Positions 8,547 through 16,886 of a stretch of 64,000 nt of DNA are shown piece by piece (positions within the stretch are counted from its first letter, which is position 1; the number at the start of each line of letters is the position of its first letter). The notes beneath the pieces are model-generated. The model was not told the DNA's origin. It did not search any database and saw only the letters and a program-made list of their open reading frames with translations. A program made the translations under genes and the position numbers. The DNA is from Bacteroidota bacterium (GTDB lineage: Bacteria > Bacteroidota > Bacteroidia > Bacteroidales > JAAUTT01): assembly GCA_030706405.1 (NCBI GenBank), contig JAUZOO010000014.1, forward strand, positions 1 to 64,000. The letters are read 5' to 3'.

Positions 8547-9719
8547 ATGAAAATTTGGTTTCTTGCTTTAGGTCTTTTTTTTGTCATGCGGGCAAACGGA
8601 CAAACTCCGGGCGATTCTGTCCGTCAATCTTACCCGGTACTTGAAGTTACTCCTCACTTGGGTTATATCGTAAAGAATTCAGGCCAGGTGCCCGAGAGCA
8701 AGAGGACGATGTTTGTGGAGTTTAATCCTTCGGTGCAGACCAACGGAAGCCGCGAGTGGCATCACATCTTTGGATTTCCGCGCATTGGTTGCTCGCTGAT
8801 GGCCGGAGACCTTGGTAACTCCCGCGAGCTGGGGCATTTTTGGGGCGTGGCGCCCAACATCACTTTTAACACGTTAAACCCGAAATGGTATTCGCCACGG
8901 GTTACACTGGGGCTTGGCCTGGCATATTTTAACCGGCCTTATAACGAAACTGAAAATCCTTTGAATTTCTATATAGGTTCGCATATAACGGCACTGGCCA
9001 CCAGCGCTGTGTTTGTTGAGCCTGCCATCAATAGTCAGTTTAGCCTTAAAGCCGGAATTCGCGTGGTTCACTGCTCCAACGGGCATTACCAGGTTCCTAA
9101 CCTTGGGTTGAATATGCCGTCGGTGTTTTTTGGGATTGTATATACACCTAATGGCACGCCCGAAGTGCGGCGGCGGAATATTCTGGTTCCTCCATCAAAA
9201 CTGAAGTTTAACCTTCGTCTTGGCATTGGGGTTAACGAACTGGCCCGCACGTTTGGTCCTGCCGGAACTTCGAAGTATGCAATTTATATGACCGACGTCT
9301 ACGTATCGCGACGGGTAGGGAAGGCCAGTAACCTTCAGCTTGGCCTTGAAATGAAATACTATAACGGTTTTTATCAATACATAAAACGAAACAATCTTTT
9401 TGAACGTGATTGGACACAGAAATCGACTGTTTTCGGTTTTTTTGTGGGGCATGAACTCCTCATTAACCGTTTCAGCTTATTAACTCAGGGCGGGATAAAT
9501 CTGTATAACGAATTTTACGATAAATACATTCAGCAGTATAAAAGCGAAAAGGGGTTACAGGCCGACCTGAAAAAACTCATTAGCACACGGCTTGGCGTGC
9601 AGTATTACCTGTTCAACCCGGCTTATGCCACCCGAAACAACATTTTTATTGGCGGTTATATCAAGGCTAATTTCGGAATGGCCGATTTTATTTGTACGCA
9701 GGTGGGTTTTGTGTTTTAA
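8547..9719 (+). CDS. PagL-like outer-membrane acyloxyacyl hydrolase (lipid A 3-O-deacylase family)
   Basis: This encodes 390 residues with a signal peptide (MKIWFLALGLFFVMRANGQ). The body alternates as in an outer-membrane beta-barrel, and the motif VVHCSNGHY lies at about residues 174-182, matching the PagL active-site signature in which His and Ser occur as H-x-S-N-G. PagL removes the 3-linked acyl chain of lipid A. The Bacteroidota versions are longer than proteobacterial PagL (about 150-180 residues), as here. AGGTAAATG gives a plausible ribosome site. The stop codon is immediately followed by repeat array A. Confidence 0.75.
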   Translation: MKIWFLALGLFFVMRANGQTPGDSVRQSYPVLEVTPHLGYIVKNSGQVPESKRTMFVEFNPSVQTNGSREWHHIFGFPRIGCSLMAGDLGNSRELGHFWGVAPNITFNTLNPKWYSPRVTLGLGLAYFNRPYNETENPLNFYIGSHITALATSAVFVEPAINSQFSLKAGIRVVHCSNGHYQVPNLGLNMPSVFFGIVYTPNGTPEVRRRNILVPPSKLKFNLRLGIGVNELARTFGPAGTSKYAIYMTDVYVSRRVGKASNLQLGLEMKYYNGFYQYIKRNNLFERDWTQKSTVFGFFVGHELLINRFSLLTQGGINLYNEFYDKYIQQYKSEKGLQADLKKLISTRLGVQYYLFNPAYATRNNIFIGGYIKANFGMADFICTQVGFVF

Positions 9720-9737
9720 AGAATTGCCCCAAACAAT

Positions 9738-9958
9738 GTGTAAATGGCGGCAAAAAACTCAGGCACGACTTTCCGGGGGTGTTATTTGCTTCAAAAAAAG
9801 TCAGGCAGCATATATACAGGGTGTAATTCATTCTAAAAAAAGTCAGGCGGCACTTATACAGGGTGTGATTTACTTCCCAGAAAGTCAGGCGACCCATATA
9901 CAGGGTGGGTAAGCCTTCCTGAAAAGTCAGGCAAGTCTTTACAGGGTTGGAATGTCTT
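9738..9958 (-). repeat. Array A: five 42-bp tandem repeats
   Basis: The box (G/C)TCAGGC recurs at 9758, 9800, 9842, 9884 and 9926, exactly 42 bases apart. Each box follows an A run and is followed by a weakly conserved spacer and TACAGGGTG (CCGGGGGTG in the first unit). On the minus strand the unit begins GCCTGAC-TTTTTT. The same units occur at 31615-31747. The first 20 bases or so outside unit 1 (about 9721-9750) resemble the start of the 169-bp element found at 31741 and 32586. It lies between the convergent ends of the PagL-like and ATL genes. Confidence 0.85.
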
Positions 9959-9969
9959 CAATGAAAAAA

Positions 9970-10341
9970 TTACCCGTTCAACAGCTCCTCTGCCGGGTCC
10001 CAGAATAATTTTTCGAAATCGACAACCCGGTCGTCTTCAATCGTTATTCCTTCACTTTCCAACAACTGCTGCATCACATTGGCTCCGCCAAAGTGGACTT
10101 TACCGGTAAGCAATCCGTTACGGTTAAGCACGCGATGTGCAGGGACATCCGAAAAGTTGTGACACGAATTTAATGCCCATCCAACCATTCGCGACGATTG
10201 CGGCGAGCCCAGGCATTTGGCAATTGCTCCGTAGCTGGTTACCCGTCCGTAAGGGATAAGCCTTACCACGTCGTAAACCTGGGCAAAGAAATTGTCGTTA
10301 TTCGTCGTCTTCGTTCTGTGGGGGTTCGATGAAGGTGTCAT
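9970..10341 (-). CDS. Alkyltransferase-like (ATL) protein, MGMT fold without catalytic Cys
   Basis: The protein has 123 residues. The MGMT DNA-binding domain is clear: IPYGRVTSYGAIAK (winged helix), SSRMVGWALN (arginine finger region) and the active-site region VPAHRVLNRNG. In true O6-methylguanine methyltransferases this last motif is PCHRV; here the cysteine is alanine (codon at 10138-10140). ATL proteins bind O6-alkylguanine without repairing it and hand the lesion to nucleotide excision repair. The start overlaps the end of trmB by 44 bases, so translation is probably coupled. A role in alkylation damage sensing is family knowledge, not shown here. Confidence 0.88.
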   Translation of the reverse strand: MTPSSNPHRTKTTNNDNFFAQVYDVVRLIPYGRVTSYGAIAKCLGSPQSSRMVGWALNSCHNFSDVPAHRVLNRNGLLTGKVHFGGANVMQQLLESEGITIEDDRVVDFEKLFWDPAEELLNG

Positions 10342-11014
10342 GTCCGTCGAGGGTAAAACGCAGGTATTTTATGGTCATCCCTTTGGCTGTAAACAAAGCC
10401 TCATAATGAGTTTTTATCGACAGCAGCACTTCTTCGTTTAAATTGGAATTGTACAAATCGGCGGTGCTGAATTTTACATCGAGGCCGTTATGGCTGCAAA
10501 GCGCGCAGGTATAATTGTACAGAAGGGTATTGTCGGTTTTGAGATGGATAATTCCCGAAGGCTTGATAAACTTTTTGTACGAAGCCAGGAAGATGGATGA
10601 GGTAAGCCGCTTTTTGGCGCGGATGCGTTTTTCCTGCGGGTCGGGAAAGGTAATCCAGATTTCGGAAATTTCGCCCGGGGCAAAAAACGAAGCGATATGT
10701 TCGATGCGGGTGCGCAGAAATCCTACATTTTTAAGACCGGTGTTAATGGCATGCGAAGCGCCTTTCCACATCCGGGAGCCTTTAATGTCGACGCCCAGGA
10801 AATTTTTGTCGGGATAGCGTTCGGCCAAACCAGTGGAATATTCGCCCTTACCACAGCCAAGCTCCAAAACAATGGGATTGTCGTTTTTAAAGAACTCGGA
10901 ATTCCACTTTCCTTTCAGTTTGTAATCTTTATTTAAAACCTCGTCGAGGTGCGGTTGTACAACGTTTTCGAAAGTTGCCATCTCGGCAAACTTTTTCAGC
11001 TTGTTCTTTGCCAC
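10298..11014 (-). CDS. trmB: tRNA (guanine-N7-)-methyltransferase
   Basis: The 238-residue protein has the SAM-binding motif VLELGCGKGEYSTGLAE, then FLGVDIKGSRMWKGA, and the TrmB signature ITFPDPQEKRIRAKKRL. TrmB makes m7G46 in the variable loop of many tRNAs. The likely start is GTG (11012-11014), giving the common Bacteroidota N-terminus MAKNKLKKFAEMAT; an internal ATG eleven codons on is less consistent with the family. The ATL gene overlaps its 3' end. Confidence 0.92.
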   Translation of the reverse strand: MAKNKLKKFAEMATFENVVQPHLDEVLNKDYKLKGKWNSEFFKNDNPIVLELGCGKGEYSTGLAERYPDKNFLGVDIKGSRMWKGASHAINTGLKNVGFLRTRIEHIASFFAPGEISEIWITFPDPQEKRIRAKKRLTSSIFLASYKKFIKPSGIIHLKTDNTLLYNYTCALCSHNGLDVKFSTADLYNSNLNEEVLLSIKTHYEALFTAKGMTIKYLRFTLDGHDTFIEPPQNEDDE

Positions 11015-11070
11015 TTGTAATAACTAATTAAATTTTCTTAATACTTAGTACCAGATACTGTGTGCTTTTT

Positions 11071-11541
11071 CTATTTAACCCGTTCCACTTTAATACCGAT
11101 ATCCTTTATTCCGGTGAGGTTGTCGTCGCGCATGGCCTGTACAAATTCCATGTGGTATTTCCCGGAATATGGGAAACGGATATTTTGTTTGATGATGCGT
11201 TCGTAGCTCCAGATACCAGCCAGCCCGCGTCCGTACCATTTACCTTTTTCATCGGCTAGGGTGAGCTCTATGGTGTCTTTTTTTACGGCACCTTTGGGCG
11301 AGCGCGTGGTAACGAAAATAAACAGATTGCTATAAGGATACTCCTCGGTATTGCGAAGCGTTATATAGATATTATGTCCGTTGATGGTATCGGTAACCGG
11401 AATATCGAACCCGATAGCCTGTTTTTTGCTCCAAGCCCCGCTTTCGATGGAATGTGTGTTCTCATAAACACTGTCGATGTTGCAGGCCGGGAGCAATAAA
11501 ATAAGAAGAAACAGACCGATAATGCTATTCTTTATTCTCAT
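11071..11541 (-). CDS. gldH: Gliding motility lipoprotein GldH
   Basis: The protein has 156 residues with a lipoprotein signal (LLILLLPAC). The mature sequence has the GldH pattern: SVYENTHSIESGAWSKKQ, YPYSNLFIFVTTRSP, KGKWYGRGLAGIWSYERI and FPYSGKYHMEFVQAMR. GldH is a lipoprotein needed for gliding and associated with type IX secretion in Bacteroidota; non-gliding members keep it too. It starts inside the end of ricT (17-base overlap), the arrangement usual in this phylum. Confidence 0.9.
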   Translation of the reverse strand: MRIKNSIIGLFLLILLLPACNIDSVYENTHSIESGAWSKKQAIGFDIPVTDTINGHNIYITLRNTEEYPYSNLFIFVTTRSPKGAVKKDTIELTLADEKGKWYGRGLAGIWSYERIIKQNIRFPYSGKYHMEFVQAMRDDNLTGIKDIGIKVERVK

Positions 11542-12847
11542 TTCCCCGTGGTTTCTTAGTTATATTCCTGTTGGGATTATTCCCCCTGTTCCGGTTTTGA
11601 TTCGGATTAGGTCTTGGCCCCTGGTTTGGGGTCGAATTTTGCGGAGCCGTTGAGGTTTGCTCCGGAGCAGCATTCTGTCCCTGGCTTTGTTCGGGATTGC
11701 CGTTCCTGTTACCTCCTTTTTTCTTTTTCTTACGGCGGTCTTTATTCCGACTGTCCTCAAAACGGGTAATGCTATCACTGCCAACCGGGCTTTGATAATC
11801 GAGTGGTTTAGCAACAACCGGTTCGTTGGCGGCATCGAGCAGACTCTTTACTTTTATGCCTTTTTTGTTAAGCTCGATAATTTCTTTCACGCGGTCAACC
11901 GACACCGGGGTGAGGTTAACAGCCTCGTCCTTGCTGAAGGAGTACCACATGATACGGCGGAAAATATCGGTTTTCTGATGAAAAGCGGTTCCGTCGAATA
12001 TTTCGAGGGCGATAGATGTTTCGGGAAAATCCTGCTGGGCGTCGAGATACGTTTTTAATTCGTAGTTGAGGCAGCATTTCAGTTTGCCGCACTGACCGGC
12101 AAGTTTCTGAGGGTTTAACGACACTTCCTGGTAACGGGCCGAGTTGGTGGTTACCGAAACGAAGTTGGTGAGCCAGGTGGAGCAGCAAAGTTCGCGTCCG
12201 CAAGTGCCGATGCCTCCAGTACGGCCGGCTTCCTGACGTGCCCCGATTTGCTTCATCTCAATACGAACCCGGAATTCTTCGGCATAAACCTTGATGAGTT
12301 CGCGGAAGTCAACGCGGTCGTCGGAGATGTAATAAAAGATGGCTTTGGTTTTGTCGCCCTGATATTCTACGTCGCCAATTTTCATGTTGAGGTTAAGGCG
12401 AACCGCAGCTTCGCGGGCTTTAAGCATGGCCGGCATTTCGAGCTCGATGGCCTGGTACCATTTTTCGAGGTCAACGCCTTTGGCTTTGCGGTATATTTTT
12501 TTGATGTCGTCTTCGTTGACAAAGGAAATTCCGTTGCGCTTCATCTGGCGGCGGGCCAGTTCGCCGGTAAGCGAAACAACGCCAATGTCGTGGCCGGGCG
12601 AAGCTTCTACGGCAATAATATCGCCTTTGATTAATCGTAATTTGTTAACATTTTTATAATATCCTTTGCGGGTATTTTTAAAACGTACTTCTACGAGGTC
12701 GCACTCGATACCGGCCGCAGGAATATCGTCGAGCCAGTTGCATGTGTCCAGCTTGTTACAGCCGGTAAGCGGTTTGGGTTCTTTGTCTGGTAATTCGCCG
12801 GTTGCATTAAAACATCCGCGGGTGCAGCATATATATTGATTGTCCAT
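11525..12847 (-). CDS. ricT: PSP1-domain protein, RicT/YaaT family
   Basis: The protein has 440 residues. The N-terminus carries cysteines (YICCTRGCF, then NKLDTCNW), the middle is the PSP1 domain with IGTCGRELCCSTWL and QCGKLKCCLNYEL, and the C-terminus is a low-complexity basic tail rich in Asn, Pro, Gln and Lys (about residues 365-440). In Bacillus, RicT joins RicA and RicF in an iron-sulfur complex that influences RNA maturation; its Bacteroidota role is not established. It is in an operon-like block with gldH downstream and holB upstream. Confidence 0.85.
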   Translation of the reverse strand: MDNQYICCTRGCFNATGELPDKEPKPLTGCNKLDTCNWLDDIPAAGIECDLVEVRFKNTRKGYYKNVNKLRLIKGDIIAVEASPGHDIGVVSLTGELARRQMKRNGISFVNEDDIKKIYRKAKGVDLEKWYQAIELEMPAMLKAREAAVRLNLNMKIGDVEYQGDKTKAIFYYISDDRVDFRELIKVYAEEFRVRIEMKQIGARQEAGRTGGIGTCGRELCCSTWLTNFVSVTTNSARYQEVSLNPQKLAGQCGKLKCCLNYELKTYLDAQQDFPETSIALEIFDGTAFHQKTDIFRRIMWYSFSKDEAVNLTPVSVDRVKEIIELNKKGIKVKSLLDAANEPVVAKPLDYQSPVGSDSITRFEDSRNKDRRKKKKKGGNRNGNPEQSQGQNAAPEQTSTAPQNSTPNQGPRPNPNQNRNRGNNPNRNITKKPRGNENKE

Positions 12848-12969
12848 TTATTCCTTTAAAATAAAGTTAAATTTCGCAAAATTAATCAAACCCACATGAT
12901 TAACAAGAGGTAAACCTGCCGAAATGTTCTCCAAAAGCTACACATGTTGTAACCGGGGGCAAGTGTTTG

Positions 12970-14097
12970 CTATTTTTTTATTAGTTTGATAAGCTTTAGT
13001 GACAAATCGAGAAAAATGATTTTATCGCTACCGTTGGCTTCGATATGATACTGGGCTTTATTGAGTTCCTCTACCATACGAAAGATATTGTCCTGATTAA
13101 TGTACGGAAAAAATTTCGACGAAAATTCGTTCTCTTTCTGGGTTAACAAAGCCAGTTCGGGAACCTGACAGTTCATCACAAAATTTTCACGAAGCATCCG
13201 CAGCGTGTAGGTCAGAAAGCTTTTTTGACGTTCTCGGCCAATACCGGTTACGGTTTCGCACCATTTTAAAAGCCCGAGCACATCTTTGGTCCAGCAAAGG
13301 CGCATGAGGCTGATAAACCGGTCGAGGTTAAAGCCGTTTTCTTCGTCGCTTTCCATCACCCGCAGGGCTGTAATGTAGCTTCCATCCGACAGATGGACAA
13401 TGTCGAGTAATTGCTGTTCCGGAAGATTGTATTGCTGTTTGAGGTATGCGAGCAAATCGTCATCGTTGATTTTGGGAACTTTTATCAACTGGGTACGCGA
13501 GAGGATGGTTTGAAGCATCAATCCGGTATTTTCCGAAACCAGCAGGAATACCGTTTTTTCAGGCGGTTCTTCGAGCATCTTCAGCAATTTGTTGGCTGCA
13601 ATGATGTTCATCCGCTCCGGAAGCCATATAATCATCGCCTTATATTCCGCTTCAAACGTTTTGAGGTTCAGTTTGCGGATAATTTCCTGACTTTCGTTTT
13701 TGCTGATATTTCCTTGCTTGTTTTCGAGATCAATTTCTCCATACCACTGAAATAAACTGAAATATGGCGATTTGAGCAACAGCGTCCGCCACTGTGCGAT
13801 GAAGTCGTCGCTTACCGGATCTTTAGTTATAGTTTTGTTGGTAGCTACCGGAAAAACAAAGTGCAGATCGGGATGAATTAATTTCTGAAATTTATTGCAC
13901 GACGAGCATACCCCGCACGAATCCTCGGAAGTGCGATTTTGACAATTGATGTACTGGGCATACGCAATGGCCAGTGCGAGGGTTCCGCTACCTTCGGGGC
14001 CAAGCAAAAGCTGGGCATGGGCGATACGGTTTTCGGCAACCGACTGAATGAGCCGTTGCTTGACCTGTTGCTGCCCGATAATGTCCTTAAATTGCAT
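12970..14097 (-). CDS. holB: DNA polymerase III delta' subunit
   Basis: The 375-residue protein starts MQFKDIIGQQQVKQRL, with AHAQLLLGPEGSGTLALA at the P-loop position. The usual Lys-Thr of Walker A is missing, as in delta' subunits that do not hydrolyse ATP. A zinc-binding set CQN..CGVCSSCNKF follows, then MNIIAANKLLKMLEEPPE and a C-terminal helical collar domain. It is part of the clamp loader. It is followed 122 bases downstream by ricT. Confidence 0.88.
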   Translation of the reverse strand: MQFKDIIGQQQVKQRLIQSVAENRIAHAQLLLGPEGSGTLALAIAYAQYINCQNRTSEDSCGVCSSCNKFQKLIHPDLHFVFPVATNKTITKDPVSDDFIAQWRTLLLKSPYFSLFQWYGEIDLENKQGNISKNESQEIIRKLNLKTFEAEYKAMIIWLPERMNIIAANKLLKMLEEPPEKTVFLLVSENTGLMLQTILSRTQLIKVPKINDDDLLAYLKQQYNLPEQQLLDIVHLSDGSYITALRVMESDEENGFNLDRFISLMRLCWTKDVLGLLKWCETVTGIGRERQKSFLTYTLRMLRENFVMNCQVPELALLTQKENEFSSKFFPYINQDNIFRMVEELNKAQYHIEANGSDKIIFLDLSLKLIKLIKK

Positions 14098-14252
14098 GTT
14101 TTATGTTTGAGATTCCGGTAAAAGTTAATCAGTTGCAAAGGTAAAAGTTTTTAGCTCGAAGACTTTCCTGGTTCTAAAAACTTGAAAAGACTTTCTGTTA
14201 TTTAATTCACATTAAAATAGTCTCAATTTTATGAGGTAACCCAATTTTGTTT

Positions 14253-14260
14253 TACTTTTG
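14253..14260 (+). promoter_or_regulatory. Candidate -7 box for pgk
   Basis: TACTTTTG matches the Bacteroidota -7 consensus TAnnTTTG and lies 32 bases before the pgk ATG. No strong -33 TTTG partner is seen. Confidence 0.45.
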
Positions 14261-14292
14261 TGACTTTCGAAATCAAATTAAATCTCAACAAT

Positions 14293-15555
14293 ATGCAAAC
14301 TATTGACAAGTACAATTTTAGCGGAAAGAAAGCCATTATCCGCGTGGATTTCAACGTTCCCCTCAACAAACAAACTTTTGAAGTAACCGACGATACCCGT
14401 ATCCGTGGAGCTTTACCTACTATTAATAAAGTGCTTAGCGACGGTGGTTCTGCTATTCTGATGTCGCACCTTGGCCGTCCGGATGGAAAAGTTCAAGAAA
14501 AATTTTCGATGAAGCACATCATCGCTGCTGTTGAAAAGAACCTTGGCAAGAAAATAATTTTTGCTGGCGACTGCATGGGCGAAGAAGCTAAGAAAATCAC
14601 TGCTTCGATGAAACCCGGTGATGTTGTATTACTCGACAACCTTCGTTTTTACGAAGAAGAAGAAGGTAAACCTTACCACCTCGGCGAAAATCCTACCGAC
14701 GACGAAAAGAAAGCCGGTAAAGCTAAGGTTAAAGAAAGCCAGAAAGCTTTTGTTAAACAACTTGCAAGCTATGCCGATTGCTATGTAAACGATGCATTCG
14801 GAACTGCACACCGCGCACACGCTTCAACTGCGCTTATCGCCGAATATTTCCCTAACGACAGCATGTTCGGTTTTCTTATCGAAAGCGAGCTTAAAGCAAT
14901 GGACAAAGTTCTTCAGGCTGCCGAAAAACCCTTCACTGCTATCATGGGCGGTGCTAAAGTTTCGGACAAAATCCTCATCATCGAGAATCTCCTCGACCGT
15001 GTTGATAACCTCATCATTGGTGGTGGTATGACGTATACTTTCATCAAAGCTCAAGGCGGAAACATCGGAAAATCGATTTGTGAAGCTGATAAACTCGACC
15101 TCGCTCTCGACATTTTGAAGAAAGCCAAAGAAAAAGGTGTAAAAGTTTACATCCCTACCGATGCTGTTAATGCCGATGCATTCGATGCTAACGCTAATAC
15201 CAACATCTCGAAAACCAACGAAACTCCTGAAGGTTGGATGGGTCTTGACATTGCCGACGAAACCATCAAAACGTTCAGTAATGTTATCGAAAACTCCAAA
15301 ACCATCCTCTGGAATGGTCCTATGGGCGTATTCGAAATGGACAAATTTGCCAAAGGAACCACATCGGTAGCTCATGCTATTGCCAGTGCAACTGAAAAAG
15401 GTGCTTTCAGCCTTATCGGTGGTGGTGACTCTGTTGCTGCAATCAACAAAAATAAACTGGCTGATAAAGTTAGTTACGTATCGACCGGTGGAGGTGCTAT
15501 GCTCGAATACATGGAAGGTAAAGTTCTTCCCGGTATCAAAGCTATCCGTGGATAA
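14293..15555 (+). CDS. pgk: Phosphoglycerate kinase
   Basis: The protein has 420 residues from the ATG at 14293; a GTG eleven codons upstream would overlap the likely promoter. Motifs: [11 protein letters not shown] (3-phosphoglycerate binding), [52 protein letters not shown] and the C-terminal nucleotide region [13 protein letters not shown] and [10 protein letters not shown]. It catalyses 1,3-bisphosphoglycerate plus ADP to 3-phosphoglycerate plus ATP in glycolysis. Codon use is strongly biased, as for abundant proteins. It has its own promoter-like box and a strong terminator. Confidence 0.97.
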   Translation: MQTIDKYNFSGKKAIIRVDFNVPLNKQTFEVTDDTRIRGALPTINKVLSDGGSAILMSHLGRPDGKVQEKFSMKHIIAAVEKNLGKKIIFAGDCMGEEAKKITASMKPGDVVLLDNLRFYEEEEGKPYHLGENPTDDEKKAGKAKVKESQKAFVKQLASYADCYVNDAFGTAHRAHASTALIAEYFPNDSMFGFLIESELKAMDKVLQAAEKPFTAIMGGAKVSDKILIIENLLDRVDNLIIGGGMTYTFIKAQGGNIGKSICEADKLDLALDILKKAKEKGVKVYIPTDAVNADAFDANANTNISKTNETPEGWMGLDIADETIKTFSNVIENSKTILWNGPMGVFEMDKFAKGTTSVAHAIASATEKGAFSLIGGGDSVAAINKNKLADKVSYVSTGGGAMLEYMEGKVLPGIKAIRG

Positions 15556-15574
15556 TTATCTCTTTTATATTTTT

Positions 15575-15608
15575 GAGAAAGCCCCAAATCGGGGCTTTCT
15601 TTGTTTTA
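15575..15608 (+). terminator. pgk terminator
   Basis: GAAAGCCCC / GGGGCTTTC stem followed by TTTGTTTT, 20 bases after the pgk stop. Confidence 0.88.
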
Positions 15609-15630
15609 GTCAACCCCTTATAGTTAAACA

Positions 15631-16575
15631 ATGGCCGAACAGATAGTACAGCGCGAGTACATTGCCCGAATTAATAAAGTGCTGGATTATGTTGAAAATA
15701 ATCTGAGTCAATCATTTACCTTGGACGAGCTGGCGGATGTCGCCAATTTTTCAAAATATCATTTTCATCGAATATTTATGGCGTTAACCGGCGAAACACT
15801 TTTCCAGTTTATAACGCGTGTCCGGATTGAACGCGCCGCCGATATGTTGTGTTATAAGTTGGACAAGTCAATTCAGGAAATTGCTATGGATTGCGGTTTT
15901 AATGATGCCTCGGTATTTGCCCGTAATTTTAAAAAACGCTTTAATATTTCCGCATCAGCCTGGCGCGAAAATAAGAACCAATATGCAAATAGCAATTTGA
16001 GTCAAGTGCTTAGCAATATTAAACAAGATAGGCTAGGGGCTTCGTACTACCTTAGCGATGAAAATTTTAAACTATTTCATCGTATGAAGACTAAACCAAC
16101 AATTGAGATTAAGGATTTGCCGGAAATGCCGGTAGCTTACGTCCGTTCAACCGGACCGTATAAAGGAAACAGCCAACTATTTGAAGGAATGTTTGCCAAA
16201 CTATGCGGGTGGGCCGGACCCCGTAATTTGCTTGGATCGGGAACTAAAACTATTATCGTTTATCACGATAATCCAGACATTACTGAAGAGGAAAAACTCC
16301 GTGTCAGTGCTTGTGTTCCAGTTCCTGCGGATACAGCTGTCAATGGCGAAATCGGGAAGATGGTCATCCCGGCTGGAAAGTATGCCATGGGACGATTTGA
16401 GATTGGTACCGACGGCTTTCAGGATGCTTGGGGCTATATGTGTGCAGATTGGCTTGTTAATAGCGGTTATCAACCGGACGACCGTCCGTGCTTTGAACTC
16501 TATCATAACGACCACCGTCAGCATCCTGAGGGAAAATTTATTCTCGATATTTGTATCCCGGTAAAACCATTATAA
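15631..16575 (+). CDS. AraC-family regulator with GyrI-like effector domain
   Basis: The protein has 314 residues. Residues about 10-110 form an N-terminal AraC double HTH (FTLDELADVANFSKYHFHRIF and SIQEIAMDCGFNDASVFARNF). Residues about 155-314 form a GyrI/BmrR-type ligand domain (VAYVRSTGPYKG, GKYAMGRFEIGTDGFQDAWGYM). The order HTH first and GyrI second is that of Rob-type regulators that sense small hydrophobic compounds. It has its own terminator. The target genes are not apparent in the window. Confidence 0.9.
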   Translation: MAEQIVQREYIARINKVLDYVENNLSQSFTLDELADVANFSKYHFHRIFMALTGETLFQFITRVRIERAADMLCYKLDKSIQEIAMDCGFNDASVFARNFKKRFNISASAWRENKNQYANSNLSQVLSNIKQDRLGASYYLSDENFKLFHRMKTKPTIEIKDLPEMPVAYVRSTGPYKGNSQLFEGMFAKLCGWAGPRNLLGSGTKTIIVYHDNPDITEEEKLRVSACVPVPADTAVNGEIGKMVIPAGKYAMGRFEIGTDGFQDAWGYMCADWLVNSGYQPDDRPCFELYHNDHRQHPEGKFILDICIPVKPL

Positions 16576-16582
16576 TTTAACG

Positions 16583-16610
16583 AAGGAGGCAGTCAAAGCC
16601 TCCTTTTTGT
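16583..16610 (+). terminator. Terminator of the AraC-type regulator gene
   Basis: AAGGAGGC / GCCTCCTT stem with a 7-base loop, then TTTGTTT. Confidence 0.85.
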
Positions 16611-16886
16611 TTAAAGTTTCTCCGCTATTTCTCAGAACATTTCTGCCTGAGATGTTATTTATTCCCAATTCGGACATACGAGTATTAATATTTTTAGTAG
16701 TTTTGAACTATTCTAAATACACATTGTTGTCCTTCTGACAAGTGTTTAAACATGCTGCAAATCAATATTATCGAAACTAATTCAACCCGTTGCTTTCTTC
16801 AAGAACGATGTCAAAGTTGTTGAAGGCAGTACTTGTACGTTTTTTATTTCACGTTTCTTTTATATTGATTATCAATAAATATTGCC
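16611..16886. other. Upstream region of cysE, no gene seen
   Basis: AT-rich DNA without a convincing ORF. A small hairpin (CTTCAA...TTGAAG around 16797-16825) lies upstream of cysE, but there is no recognised riboswitch or operator. Confidence 0.35.

Noticed and set aside
9592-9912. Open frame on the plus strand that runs through array A and encodes a repeated peptide
   Set aside because: It starts inside the PagL-like gene in another frame, and the 42-base period (a multiple of three) keeps any frame open by itself. The related array C has a 41-base period, so the repeats are not selected as protein.
9738-9958. Possible CRISPR array at arrays A, B or C
   Set aside because: The conserved box is only 7-13 bases, the spacers are related to one another, the units drift, and there are no cas genes in the window.
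9970-10341. Naming the MGMT-fold gene as an active repair methyltransferase (ogt)
   Set aside because: The catalytic cysteine is replaced by alanine (PAHRV), so it is an ATL protein.
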